In this document: positions 7,360-15,624 of the stretch, piece by piece
How the letters are laid out: the number at the start of each line of letters is the position of its first letter
Position numbering within the stretch: the first letter of the stretch is position 1
Source of the DNA: Bacteroidales bacterium UBA3297
GTDB lineage: Bacteria; Bacteroidota; Bacteroidia; Bacteroidales; Paludibacteraceae
Direction: 5' to 3'
Assembly: GCA_002362105.1 (NCBI GenBank)
Contig: DETD01000007.1
Coordinates: 1-32,869, forward strand
DNA: 32,869 nucleotides
Notes under the pieces: generated by a model
The model's input: the letters and a program-made list of their open reading frames with translations, nothing else
What the model was told of the DNA's origin: nothing
Database searches by the model: none
Made by a program: the position numbers and the translations under genes

Positions 7360-9363
7360 CTATTTCTTCAAATAGTACTTCTTGTCGTTTACAATATAGA
7401 GACCGTTTTTCAACTCGTTCATTACATCTTTGAAATAGACATCTTTTCCAACAACAATGCCCGAAGGGGTGTAGATGGATACTTTCTTTTCGCCTTGTTC
7501 ATTCGCTATAACTGGTGATGAAACGACTATCTCAAATGTAATTTTTGATATTGCAGTGTCGGAGCATCCGCTTGCCGTGTCTGTCGCCACCATATAGTAG
7601 TATCCGCTATCTTCTGGCGAATCTCCTTTCACCGTATATGGATACAAAATTTCTATGTCTTCTCCGTTTTCCACTTTCTTGTAGAATTTCTGTAGTATTG
7701 TTGCTGGGACAGGCTCACCGTAGATGTAGCTTATACCATTGGCTTGGAATACATCTATCAGAGAAAGAGGCTCTTGATCTGGTATGTATCCGTAGGCTGT
7801 CACGTAGTTGAATGATTCTGGAGCAGTGGCCTTGATAATCATGTCGGGTACAAAGACTTTCACACTGTATACAGTACCATAGTTTTTGCATGCGTCTGCA
7901 AAACTAATCAGCAGGCTGGTATCTTTTGTGATAAGTGTGCCAGGGGCGATGTTCTGCGAAATTTTCAGGTTTGCTCCGCAGAATTGCTGTGAACTGAAAA
8001 GGTGGTTTTTGGTCGCATCTGGAATAGCAAATTCACACGCTTTCGCGTAATCGGCAGGAATATCGATTAATTCGTTGCTTACATGTGGCTTTTCGTAGTT
8101 GACGTGAAGAGTGGCAACCCAAAGCGAGTCTATATTACCGCAGCTGTCGCTTGCCTCAAGGTAGTATCTGACGTTGTATATATAGTGGCCGCATGCGCTA
8201 TCCGAAGGGTCTTGGTCGCTTACGGTTATAACACGTATAGCTACATCAGAGCAACTGCTCTTTGCTATTGCCATAGTGTCGGGCAGTAGTAGGTCTACTG
8301 GTTGGCAATATGGGGTTTCAATTTCTTGGTATGCCGGTCTTTTAATCCATACAATGCCACTTTTTATTTCTACAACGTTAATGTAGGTCGCAGCGGTGTC
8401 GGTACAGCCGGTTGTGGTGTCCATCGCCACAATGTAGTAGTAGTCATTCTGGGTGCTGTCTTTCAGTGTGAGCTTGTCGATTTTCTGCTCTGGGGTTAGG
8501 CCTGCGAACTTGTTGCCGTAGGTCTTAATGTTGTTGCTGTACACCAGACTGTCTTCCCAGACACCTCCTTTATAGTAGTCTGTCAGAATGGTCGATGGCA
8601 CGGTTAGGTATTCTCCTTGATAGTATTCCCATACATACCCTTCTGTTTTGGAAACCCTTTCCGATGCCAGGTTCAATGGCTCATTCCCGATAATGTGGCA
8701 ACTGCGCATGGTCGTCAGTTTTACGATGCTGTCTTTTTTCGGAACGTTCACCTTGACTTTTAGTGTCCCATAGTTTTGGCAGAAATTTCTTAGATTAACG
8801 TCCACTATAAGCGTCTCTGTTAGCGGTTTGCCTGCCTCTATGCTCTGTTCCACGAGAAGCATACTGCCGACTCCACATTTTGGTATTGCGAATAAATTCT
8901 GAACGTTAGGCATCAGGAACGTGCAGTTCCCACCGTAGTTGGAGGTTATCTCTATTGTGTCGGCTGTTATCCCATCAATTTCTCTGAACCCCTCTTTGGT
9001 TTGCATGCCCGTTTGCAGCGGTGTGGTGTCAAGGCCTTTGCCGTAATGCTCGGTGAGTATAGGCAGGGTGTCTGTGTTCCCGCACTCGTCTGTGGCCACA
9101 ACGGAGTAATACACATCGTATATGTAGTGCCCGCATTCATCGTACTTTTCCGACTGGGTGCTCGTGACAAGGGTGTCGTAGCTGATGACTCCCTCACAGT
9201 CGCTCACTGCTTTCGGATGGCCGAGCTCTGTTATGTTTTTGCTGCAATCATTTTGATAAGTAGTCAAGGGTTGGAACACACCTTCCCATGTGATTCCGTT
9301 TTTGGCAACCGATGTCATCGCCGCGGCAAGACAGCAGCTTGTTAGTAGTAACTTTTTCTTCAT
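7360..9363 (-). CDS. Large secreted repeat protein, possible T9SS cargo
   Basis: The 667-residue protein has a signal peptide (MKKKLLLTSCCLAAAMTSVA, cut near residue 20). The body consists of two copies of a ~300-residue unit. Matching blocks are ECGHYIYDVYYSVVATDECGN and CGHYIYNVRYYLEASDSCGN; FCQNYGTLKVKVNVP and ACKNYGTVYSVKVFVP; YYYIVAMDTTTGCTDTAA and YYYMVATDTASGCSDTAI. These Cys-bearing beta-rich repeats resemble HYR/Ig-like cell-surface modules. The last ~55 residues (KKVSIYTPSGIVVGK, then ELKNGLYIVNDKKYYLKK) look like a short T9SS type A sorting domain, so the protein is probably exported to the surface or secreted. No catalytic motif is visible, so an adhesin or structural role is inferred. 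Confidence 0.8.
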   Translation of the reverse strand: MKKKLLLTSCCLAAAMTSVAKNGITWEGVFQPLTTYQNDCSKNITELGHPKAVSDCEGVISYDTLVTSTQSEKYDECGHYIYDVYYSVVATDECGNTDTLPILTEHYGKGLDTTPLQTGMQTKEGFREIDGITADTIEITSNYGGNCTFLMPNVQNLFAIPKCGVGSMLLVEQSIEAGKPLTETLIVDVNLRNFCQNYGTLKVKVNVPKKDSIVKLTTMRSCHIIGNEPLNLASERVSKTEGYVWEYYQGEYLTVPSTILTDYYKGGVWEDSLVYSNNIKTYGNKFAGLTPEQKIDKLTLKDSTQNDYYYIVAMDTTTGCTDTAATYINVVEIKSGIVWIKRPAYQEIETPYCQPVDLLLPDTMAIAKSSCSDVAIRVITVSDQDPSDSACGHYIYNVRYYLEASDSCGNIDSLWVATLHVNYEKPHVSNELIDIPADYAKACEFAIPDATKNHLFSSQQFCGANLKISQNIAPGTLITKDTSLLISFADACKNYGTVYSVKVFVPDMIIKATAPESFNYVTAYGYIPDQEPLSLIDVFQANGISYIYGEPVPATILQKFYKKVENGEDIEILYPYTVKGDSPEDSGYYYMVATDTASGCSDTAISKITFEIVVSSPVIANEQGEKKVSIYTPSGIVVGKDVYFKDVMNELKNGLYIVNDKKYYLKK

Positions 9364-9465
9364 ATCGATTAAATTTTAAGTTTGTTAGTCAAATAGATTT
9401 GGTTCGGTCTGTTTGTCTTTTTATGACAATTTTGTGCCCTATCATTTGCCTGTGTATTGATTTTG

Positions 9466-9473
9466 CAAATATA
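9466..9473 (-). promoter_or_regulatory. Possible -7 box for the minus-strand repeat-protein gene
   Basis: The minus strand reads TATATTTG here, a TAnnTTTG match about 100 bp before the start codon. No clear -33 TTG is present, so this is tentative. Confidence 0.35.
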
Positions 9474-9638
9474 TATTTTTCCCTTAATATATTCATTTTT
9501 CTCTTGCTAAGTTTTTTATGGGGAATACTGCCAATTTGCTCTTTTTGAACTGCTCAGACTGAAAAACGTATGTTTGCCGGTATGAAAATGGCTGGTGAAA
9601 AAGTTATCCACAATTTGGCTTTTGTCCGTTCTGTCTAC

Positions 9639-9669
9639 TTGCATGGTTAATTTATTGTATCTATATTTG
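9639..9669 (+). promoter_or_regulatory. Bacteroidetes promoter for stand-alone carB
   Basis: TTG at 9639-9641 and TATATTTG at 9662-9669, 20 bp apart. The resulting leader before carB would be about 160 nt. Confidence 0.6.
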
Positions 9670-9835
9670 TGAAAATAGGATAAAGGGAAAGTGATAATGA
9701 ATGTTAGACATACCTTGTTGGTTTTTGCGGAGGTCTGTTCTGCATGCGTTCCTTTTTCCTTTAGTTGGTTGCGTTGGTGATGTTATCCCGACGCTTTTTT
9801 TTTATAGTACAAGACAAGAAACAAATAAATAAAAA
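9670..9835 (+). other. Untranslated leader of carB
   Basis: About 160 nt lie between the promoter and carB. I see no terminator-like stem. A 27-codon reading frame (9697-9780) exists but has no supporting signal. A T-run at 9793-9802 lacks a stem. Confidence 0.35.
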
Positions 9836-12800
9836 ATGGTAGAAGGTATTAAAAAAGTGGTCCTGCTGGGTTCCGGTGCCCTGAAAATCGGACAGGCGGG
9901 CGAGTTCGACTACTCTGGCTCGCAGGCTTTGAAGGCTATGCGCGAGGAGGGTATCAGTACAGTGTTGATTAATCCGAACATTGCTACTATCCAAACTTCA
10001 GAAGGTGTGGCAGACAAGGTCTACTTCCTGCCTATTACGCCTTTCTTTGTGGAGGAAATCATCAAACGCGAGAAACCCGACGGCATTCTGTTGGCTTTCG
10101 GCGGACAGACTGCCTTGAACTGCGGTACCGAGCTCTACACTAAGGGCGTTTTTGAAAAGTACGGTGTGAAGGTGCTCGGCACTTCTGTCGATGCCATCAT
10201 GATTACAGAGGACCGTGACCTCTTTGTTAAGAAACTTAATGAAATTGAGGCCAAGACTCCTGTCTCACAGGCTGTCGAGAATATGGAAGACGCCATCAAA
10301 GTGGCCAACCGTATCGGTTTCCCGGTTATGGTGCGTTCGGCTTATGCTTTGGGCGGCCTTGGTTCGGGTGTGTGCGAGAACGAGAAGGAGTTCCGCGAAC
10401 TCTGCGACAGCGCTTTGGCACACTCGAAGCAGATTCTAGTAGAAGAATCGTTGAAGGGTTGGAAGGAAATAGAGTTTGAAGTTATCCGCGACAAGAACGA
10501 CCACTGTTTTACTGTTGTGCCTATGGAGAACTTCGATCCGCTCGGCATCCATACGGGCGAGTCTATCGTTGTGGCGCCTATCATCTCCCTTTCCGACGAA
10601 CAGGTGCACCTGTTGCAGGAAATATCTAAAAAAGTGGTACGCCATATCGGCATTGTGGGTGAGTGTAACATCCAGTACGCTTTCAATGCTGAAACAAATG
10701 ACTACCGAATTATTGAAATTAACGCCCGTTTGAGCCGTTCTTCGGCTTTGGCGTCTAAGGCTTCCGGTTATCCGTTGGCTTTTGTTGCCGCTAAATTGGC
10801 GTTGGGCTACTCCCTCGACCAGATTGGTGAGATGGGAACCCCTAACTCGGCATACGTGGCTCCGTCTGTCGACTATATTATTGTTAAGATACCTCGCTGG
10901 GACTTGACCAAGTTCGTGGGTGTCGACCGCGAGATTGGCTCGTCTATGAAGTCGGTCGGCGAAATTATGTCTATCGGTAAGTCTTTCGAGGAAATTATGC
11001 AGAAGGGCCTGCGTATGATTGGCCAGGGTATGCACGGTTTTGTCGGTAACAAAGACTTGGAGTTCGACGACCTCGACAAGGAACTCTCTCACCCTACCGA
11101 CTTGCGCATCTTTGCTATTGCGAAGGCGTTGGAGAAAGGCTATACGGTTGAGCGCATCGAGCAACTGACTAAAATTGATGTGTGGTTCATCAACAAACTC
11201 AAGAACATCGTCGACTATACCAAGGTTTTGGCCCAATACAACAAGATTGAGGACCTGCCTGCCGATGTTGTGCGCGAGGCTAAGCGGATGGGCTTCTCTG
11301 ACTTCCAGATCGCCCGTTATGTGGAAGACCCTGCCGGCAATATGGAGAAGGAGGTGCTGCGTGTTCGTGCCCTCCGTAAGAAGCAGGGCATTGTTCCTGC
11401 CGTCCGCCGTATCAATACGGTCGCTTCCGAACATCCGGAGCTGACCAATTACCTTTATATGACGTATGGCGTTCAGGAACATTCCATCAGCTACGACTAT
11501 AAAAACGACAAGTCGATTGTCGTGCTTGGTTCGGGTGCCTACCGCATCGGTTCTTCTGTCGAGTTTGACTGGTGTTCGGTCAATGCTGTGCAGACCGCAC
11601 GCAAGTTGGGCTATAAGTCCATCATGATCAACTACAACCCTGAAACGGTATCGACCGACTACGATATGTGCGACCGTCTCTACTTCGACGAGTTGAGCTA
11701 CGAGCGTGTTCTCGACGTGCTCGACCTTGAGAACCCTAACGGTGTCATTGTTTCGGTGGGCGGCCAAATCCCTAACAATCTGGCCATGAAGCTGTACCGC
11801 CAGAATGTGCCTGTGCTTGGTACTTCTCCGGTCTCTATCGACCGTGCTGAAAACCGCCACAAGTTCTCGGCTATGCTCGACCAGCTGGGTATCGACCAGC
11901 CTCGTTGGAAGGAGTTGACCAGCTTCGACGAAATCGACTCGTTTATCGACGAGGTGGGCTTCCCTGTCCTCATTCGTCCTTCTTATGTGCTTTCTGGTGC
12001 TGCCATGAATGTCTGCTACAACAAAGAGCAGATGCACACCTTCTTAAAGGCGGCTGCCAAAGTTTCGAAAGAGTATCCGGTTGTGGTGTCTTGCTTTATG
12101 CAGGGTGCAAAAGAAATCGAGTTCGATGCTGTGGCTAAGAATGGCGATGTTATCGAGTATGCGATTTCTGAACATGTCGAGTTCGCCGGCGTTCATTCGG
12201 GCGATGCCACTCTCGTGTTCCCTGCCCAGAAGATTTATCTGGAAACGGCTCGCCGCATTAAGCGCATCAGTAAGAAGATAGCGCAGGAACTCAACATCAG
12301 CGGTCCTTTCAACATACAGTTCCTGGCCACACACAACGATGTGAAAGTTATTGAGTGTAACTTGCGTGCTTCGCGTAGCTTCCCATTCGTGTCGAAAGTG
12401 TTGAAGCGCAACTTTATTGAGACTGCAACCAAAATTATGTTGAACGAGCCGGTAGTCAAACCCGATTCGTCAACTTACGACCTCGACCGTGTGGGTGTCA
12501 AGGCTTCACAGTTCTCGTTCGCGCGCTTGCACAAGGCCGACCCTGTCTTGGGTGTCGACATGTCGTCGACTGGCGAGGTGGGCTGTATTGGAGCTAATTT
12601 CGACGAGGCTCTCCTAACCTCCCTCATTGCTGTGGGTTACCGCATCCCTTCAAACGGAGTGCTGGTTTCGTCGGGCGATGCCAAGGGTAAGGTCGAACTG
12701 CTAGATGCCTGCAAACTGTTGGCAAAGAAGGGCGTGAAGATTTACGCTACCGAAGGCACGGCCAAGTTCTTGGGCGAAAATGGTGTGAACTCGACTGTGG

Positions 12801-13057
12801 TTTCATGGCCAGACGAGGCGGCCAACGGCAATGCCAACGTGGTAGAGTTGATGGCCGAACATAAAATCGACTTGGTTATCAACATCCCTAAAGACCAGAC
12901 CCGTCGCGAGCTGACCAATGGTTACCGGATTCGCCGCTCGGCTATCGACCATAATATTCCGTTAATGACGAATGCCCGTCTGGCGAGTGCGTTTATCCGC
13001 GCTTTCAACGAGAAGGGTGAGAAAGATATCCAGATTAAGACTTGGCAAGAGTATTAA
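9836..13057 (+). CDS. carB: Carbamoyl-phosphate synthase large subunit (stand-alone copy)
   Basis: CarB makes carbamoyl phosphate from bicarbonate, ammonia and two ATP, for pyrimidines and arginine. At 1073 residues it has the standard length and domain order. There are two ATP-grasp halves: RSAYALGGLGSG and ENFDPLGIHTGESIVVAP in the first; GSGAYRIGSSVEFDWC, RPSYVLSGAAMNVCY and SGPFNIQF in the second. A C-terminal MGS-type allosteric domain starts near VLVSSGDAKGK. The opening VVLLGSGALKIGQAGEFDYSG resembles the Bacteroidota and eukaryotic (CAD-like) form more than the E. coli form. No carA is adjacent. A second CarB, fused to CarA, lies 7.8 kb downstream, so this copy must use that glutaminase, another one elsewhere, or free ammonia. 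Confidence 0.95.
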   Translation: MVEGIKKVVLLGSGALKIGQAGEFDYSGSQALKAMREEGISTVLINPNIATIQTSEGVADKVYFLPITPFFVEEIIKREKPDGILLAFGGQTALNCGTELYTKGVFEKYGVKVLGTSVDAIMITEDRDLFVKKLNEIEAKTPVSQAVENMEDAIKVANRIGFPVMVRSAYALGGLGSGVCENEKEFRELCDSALAHSKQILVEESLKGWKEIEFEVIRDKNDHCFTVVPMENFDPLGIHTGESIVVAPIISLSDEQVHLLQEISKKVVRHIGIVGECNIQYAFNAETNDYRIIEINARLSRSSALASKASGYPLAFVAAKLALGYSLDQIGEMGTPNSAYVAPSVDYIIVKIPRWDLTKFVGVDREIGSSMKSVGEIMSIGKSFEEIMQKGLRMIGQGMHGFVGNKDLEFDDLDKELSHPTDLRIFAIAKALEKGYTVERIEQLTKIDVWFINKLKNIVDYTKVLAQYNKIEDLPADVVREAKRMGFSDFQIARYVEDPAGNMEKEVLRVRALRKKQGIVPAVRRINTVASEHPELTNYLYMTYGVQEHSISYDYKNDKSIVVLGSGAYRIGSSVEFDWCSVNAVQTARKLGYKSIMINYNPETVSTDYDMCDRLYFDELSYERVLDVLDLENPNGVIVSVGGQIPNNLAMKLYRQNVPVLGTSPVSIDRAENRHKFSAMLDQLGIDQPRWKELTSFDEIDSFIDEVGFPVLIRPSYVLSGAAMNVCYNKEQMHTFLKAAAKVSKEYPVVVSCFMQGAKEIEFDAVAKNGDVIEYAISEHVEFAGVHSGDATLVFPAQKIYLETARRIKRISKKIAQELNISGPFNIQFLATHNDVKVIECNLRASRSFPFVSKVLKRNFIETATKIMLNEPVVKPDSSTYDLDRVGVKASQFSFARLHKADPVLGVDMSSTGEVGCIGANFDEALLTSLIAVGYRIPSNGVLVSSGDAKGKVELLDACKLLAKKGVKIYATEGTAKFLGENGVNSTVVSWPDEAANGNANVVELMAEHKIDLVINIPKDQTRRELTNGYRIRRSAIDHNIPLMTNARLASAFIRAFNEKGEKDIQIKTWQEY

Positions 13058-13079
13058 TCGGTAGATAGGTATAAATAGG

Positions 13080-13117
13080 GTAGCGGGTAGGCCTTTGGCC
13101 TGCCCGCTACTTTTTTT
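13080..13117 (+). terminator. Strong terminator after stand-alone carB
   Basis: A 14-bp stem (13080-13093 with 13097-13110, one G-T pair) closes over TTT and is followed by seven T. Confidence 0.92.
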
Positions 13118-13212
13118 GTGGACCATCGAAAAATTTAGTTTTTTATTTCTTTGAATATCTGTGCGTTTAAAAATATTTTAATTTTCTTATTCTCTATATA
13201 TAATAATTTTTA

Positions 13213-13220
13213 TATATTTG
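13213..13220 (+). promoter_or_regulatory. -7 box for the first fibre/peptidase cassette
   Basis: TATATTTG lies 12 bp before the pseudoknot. A transcript starting at the usual distance would begin at or just before the structured leader. No clear -33 TTG is seen. Confidence 0.55.
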
Positions 13221-13232
13221 CGATGAAAACAA

Positions 13233-13285
13233 AAGCACAATAATTACAAAGTGCCAAATTATTGTGTTTGAATTAATCGGCACTT
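13233..13285 (+). promoter_or_regulatory. Predicted H-type pseudoknot in the leader of cassette 1
   Basis: Stem 1: CACAATAATT (13236-13245) pairs with AATTATTGTG (13257-13266), ten Watson-Crick pairs, extendable by AAG/TTT. Stem 2: AAGTGCC (13249-13255), located inside the stem 1 loop, pairs with GGCACTT (13279-13285). The crossing order gives loops of 3, 1 and 12 nt, a normal H-type geometry. The structure ends 25 nt before the start codon. The same architecture with different bases recurs at 15541-15592. Confidence 0.7.
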
Positions 13286-13310
13286 GAACACTTAAATATT
13301 TAAAATTTTT

Positions 13311-14090
13311 ATGAAAGCAAAATCTTTGATGGTTGGCGTAGCTATTGCTATGTCTGCTCAGTTCGCAAACGCACAGTATTGGAACTCTTCCAACAACAAC
13401 CTCCTGACTGCGAAAAACAACTCGGCTGGTAATAACGCTTATGTGGGTATCGGTACCAACGCAACTTCAAATTATCGTCTTGATGTGTTGGGTAATATCT
13501 CTTTTGGCTATAGTGCATCATCAAGCTCATCTGGTAGTAGCGTTATTATTAAACCTGCCGATTCACAAATTCCTTTAACCGTTTTGACTTCAAACAGAAA
13601 GAATGCGCTTAAGGTATGGAGCAATGGTGGTGTTACTATAGGTTCTACTACACTTTCTCCTTCAGGCGACGGTCTGACTGTTACTGGCAGAGCTTCTGTT
13701 GGTTCTTTGTATGTGTCTGGTGCCGCTAATTTGAACAGCACGCTGACGGTTAAGGGCAAAATCACTTGTAAGAACGAAATTGAGGTTACTGCTATGAACG
13801 CTGGCTCAATCAATGCTAAGGACATCAATGTTGAACTTCCTGCAGCTGCCGACTATGTGTTTGAAGACAATTACAACCTGAAGAGTCTCAGCGAGGTGGA
13901 ATCATTCGTTAAGGAGAACAAACACCTTCCTGGCATGCCTAGCGCTTCTGAATTTGCTGAAAAGGGAATGAGCGTTAGCGAGATGAGCAACAAACTGTTG
14001 GAGAAGGTGGAAGAGTTGACTCTTCACATGATTCAGTTGGAAAAAGAAAACAAGGCCCTCAAGGCTGAAATGGAATTAATGAAAAAGTAA
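13311..14090 (+). CDS. Secreted fibre-like protein, cassette 1
   Basis: The 259-residue product has a signal peptide (cut after AQFANA, residue 21) and a short motif YVGIGTNATSNYRLDVLG typical of Bacteroidetes tail-fibre-like surface proteins. The middle (~60-140) is Ser/Gly-rich and beta-like. The C-terminal ~85 residues contain ADYVFEDNYNLKSLSEVES and KENKHLPGMPSASEFAEKG, then a coiled coil (KLLEKVEELTLHMIQLEKEN). This C-terminal module is widespread in Bacteroidetes and probably trimerises. No T9SS sorting domain is present. Its first ~50 and last ~100 residues are nearly identical to the protein at 15625, while the middles differ. The peptidase gene follows after 10 bp, so the two are co-transcribed. 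Confidence 0.85.
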   Translation: MKAKSLMVGVAIAMSAQFANAQYWNSSNNNLLTAKNNSAGNNAYVGIGTNATSNYRLDVLGNISFGYSASSSSSGSSVIIKPADSQIPLTVLTSNRKNALKVWSNGGVTIGSTTLSPSGDGLTVTGRASVGSLYVSGAANLNSTLTVKGKITCKNEIEVTAMNAGSINAKDINVELPAAADYVFEDNYNLKSLSEVESFVKENKHLPGMPSASEFAEKGMSVSEMSNKLLEKVEELTLHMIQLEKENKALKAEMELMKK

Positions 14091-14100
14091 GGAGTAGGAT

Positions 14101-15408
14101 ATGGGAAAAAGATTATTAACAATCGGCCTCCTATTCGCTGCTACAGTCTGTCAAGTTTCTGCTGCCTATACTTGTAAAAAATGGTTTGATAAGACAGGAA
14201 AGACTTGTAACGACTATGCTATTATTTTGATAGGAGGAACCGAAGAACCCTTTATGCACGAGGCTGCTAAGGCATACCAGTATTTGATAAATGTTAAAGG
14301 TTGCAACAAAAATAAAGTCAGAATTTATGGCCAAGATGGTTTAGGTTGCGACTTTGATGGCGATGGAAAGAACGACAAGTGGGCTTCCTCAGCGGATATT
14401 TATAGAGATCAGGCTTTCGATTTCTTGAAAAACAATTCCACTACAAACAACGATATTTTTATTACTGTTATCGACCATGGAGATCCCGATGTTATAACAC
14501 TATGGAAAAGTTCGCTTACTGCAAAGTATTTGTCGGAGAAATTGTCGAAAATAAAGTTCAAAAAAGCGACCATTGCTCTAAGTGCTTGCTATAGCGGCTC
14601 GTTTATCGATGACATTAAGCGTAAAAACGTTACCATTATAACTTCTGCTCCTGCTGATAGATATGGCTGGTTCTCTACTTACGGCGACTTGTTCATGCAT
14701 GAGTTTTACAAGGCTTTAGGTAAGGGGTATAAAGGTGAGGCTACGGTTGATGCTGACTATAACAGAGATGGTGTAATCTCTTATGAGGAGGCATTTGTAT
14801 ATGCGAAGGACCATGATACGAATACAAAACCAAGTAACGCCCACGAATCTTGGTACACCATCCCTCGTTACTGGTCTTCCGACACACCTTGGCGTTTCTG
14901 TCGCGATACCGACTGGGGTGTGGTGACTCAGGGTTACCTCAATGGAACTGTGACTAAAGAAGCAATGTATTTGTTGATCGGTAATGGCACTATCGCAAAA
15001 GGCTCTAATGTGACTTTTAACAGCGGAAAGACCATTCGTTTGACTAAGGGCTTTAAGGTTGTTCAGGGCGCTAAATTCCGTACCTCTCATTTCGACTGCG
15101 AGGCAGAGAAACGTGCGAACGAAGCTGAACTCCGCAAGTTCGAGATTGTTGACCAGGAGGTTGAACGTGAGAATGGCGCTGCCGACATCACGGTTTCTCC
15201 TAACCCTTCTACCGGCCGCTTTATCGTTACTTTGGGCGAGGTTGAGGCCGATGTCACTGTTCTGGATATGCAGGGCCGTGTAATCAGACAATTTGCTAAT
15301 GCTTCTGGCGATTTCGAATTAGACATCACCGATTTCCCTAACGGCGTGTATGTGCTCGCCTTGAACTCGGCTAATTTCAAACTCACCCAGAAGGTTGTGA
15401 AGTATTAG
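14101..15408 (+). CDS. T9SS-secreted clan CD cysteine peptidase, C13/legumain-like
   Basis: A 435-residue protein with a signal peptide (to about residue 21). The likely catalytic dyad is His126 in VIDHGDP and Cys163 in ALSACYSGSF, the HG...ACxSGS pattern of clan CD peptidases and closest to family C13 (legumain/GPI8). An EF-hand-like calcium loop is visible at residues 219-230 (DYNRDGVISYEE), and a second Asp-rich loop DFDGDGKND lies near 84-92. After the peptidase domain comes a small beta region (NVTFNSGKTIRLTKGFKV) of a type often found before sorting domains. The T9SS type A sorting domain occupies the last ~75 residues (VSPNPSTGRFIVTLGE to KVVKY). A GGAG ribosome binding site lies 6 bp before the ATG. 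The substrate is unknown. Confidence 0.82.
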   Translation: MGKRLLTIGLLFAATVCQVSAAYTCKKWFDKTGKTCNDYAIILIGGTEEPFMHEAAKAYQYLINVKGCNKNKVRIYGQDGLGCDFDGDGKNDKWASSADIYRDQAFDFLKNNSTTNNDIFITVIDHGDPDVITLWKSSLTAKYLSEKLSKIKFKKATIALSACYSGSFIDDIKRKNVTIITSAPADRYGWFSTYGDLFMHEFYKALGKGYKGEATVDADYNRDGVISYEEAFVYAKDHDTNTKPSNAHESWYTIPRYWSSDTPWRFCRDTDWGVVTQGYLNGTVTKEAMYLLIGNGTIAKGSNVTFNSGKTIRLTKGFKVVQGAKFRTSHFDCEAEKRANEAELRKFEIVDQEVERENGAADITVSPNPSTGRFIVTLGEVEADVTVLDMQGRVIRQFANASGDFELDITDFPNGVYVLALNSANFKLTQKVVKY

Positions 15409-15410
15409 TC

Positions 15411-15434
15411 AGACAATTCCTATTACAATTGTCT
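15411..15434 (+). terminator. First hairpin after the C13-like peptidase gene
   Basis: AGACAATT (15411-15418) pairs with AATTGTCT (15427-15434), followed by a broken T-rich stretch. It is weaker than the next hairpin. Confidence 0.5.
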
Positions 15435-15463
15435 CAAAAGTTTTTGTTTTAGGACCTTAATAA

Positions 15464-15500
15464 GCGCCACTGGCAGTAGTTCTGCTGGTGGTGCGTTTTT
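15464..15500 (+). terminator. Main terminator between the two cassettes
   Basis: A 13-bp stem (15464-15476 with 15482-15494, three G-T pairs) is followed by GTTTTT. Confidence 0.8.
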
Positions 15501-15540
15501 GGGTTTATGGATATTCGAAAATTTAAATTCTTGAAAAATA

Positions 15541-15592
15541 AAGCACTGCGATTGTCAGTACCGAATTGTGGTGTTTGACTTGTTATGGTACT
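15541..15592 (+). promoter_or_regulatory. Predicted H-type pseudoknot in the leader of cassette 2
   Basis: Stem 1: CACTGCGATT (15544-15553) pairs with AATTGTGGTG (15564-15573), ten pairs of which three are G-U, extendable by AAG/TTT. Stem 2: AGTACC (15557-15562) pairs with GGTACT (15587-15592). Loops are 3, 1 and 13 nt, against 3, 1 and 12 in the first leader. Two stem 1 pairs and one stem 2 pair differ on both sides from the first copy and still pair. A start codon follows after 32 nt. The -7 box here is poorly conserved (near 15522-15533). Confidence 0.7.
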
Positions 15593-15624
15593 ATAATTAA
15601 ATAATCTAATTTTTTAATTTGTTT

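Noticed and set aside
9697..9780. 27-codon frame in the carB leader as a regulatory leader peptide
   Set aside because: There is no run of regulatory codons and no alternative hairpins or terminator behind it, so nothing supports attenuation by translation here.
10436..12037. Long minus-strand open frame (533 codons) inside carB
   Set aside because: It is antisense to a clear, conserved carB frame, has no domain, and its Arg/His/Val-rich composition is what codon bias of the plus strand produces.
13233..15592. The pseudoknots as SAM-II or preQ1 riboswitches
   Set aside because: They share only the H-type topology. The downstream genes are secreted fibre proteins and peptidases, not methionine or queuosine genes, and I do not see the conserved core of those classes.
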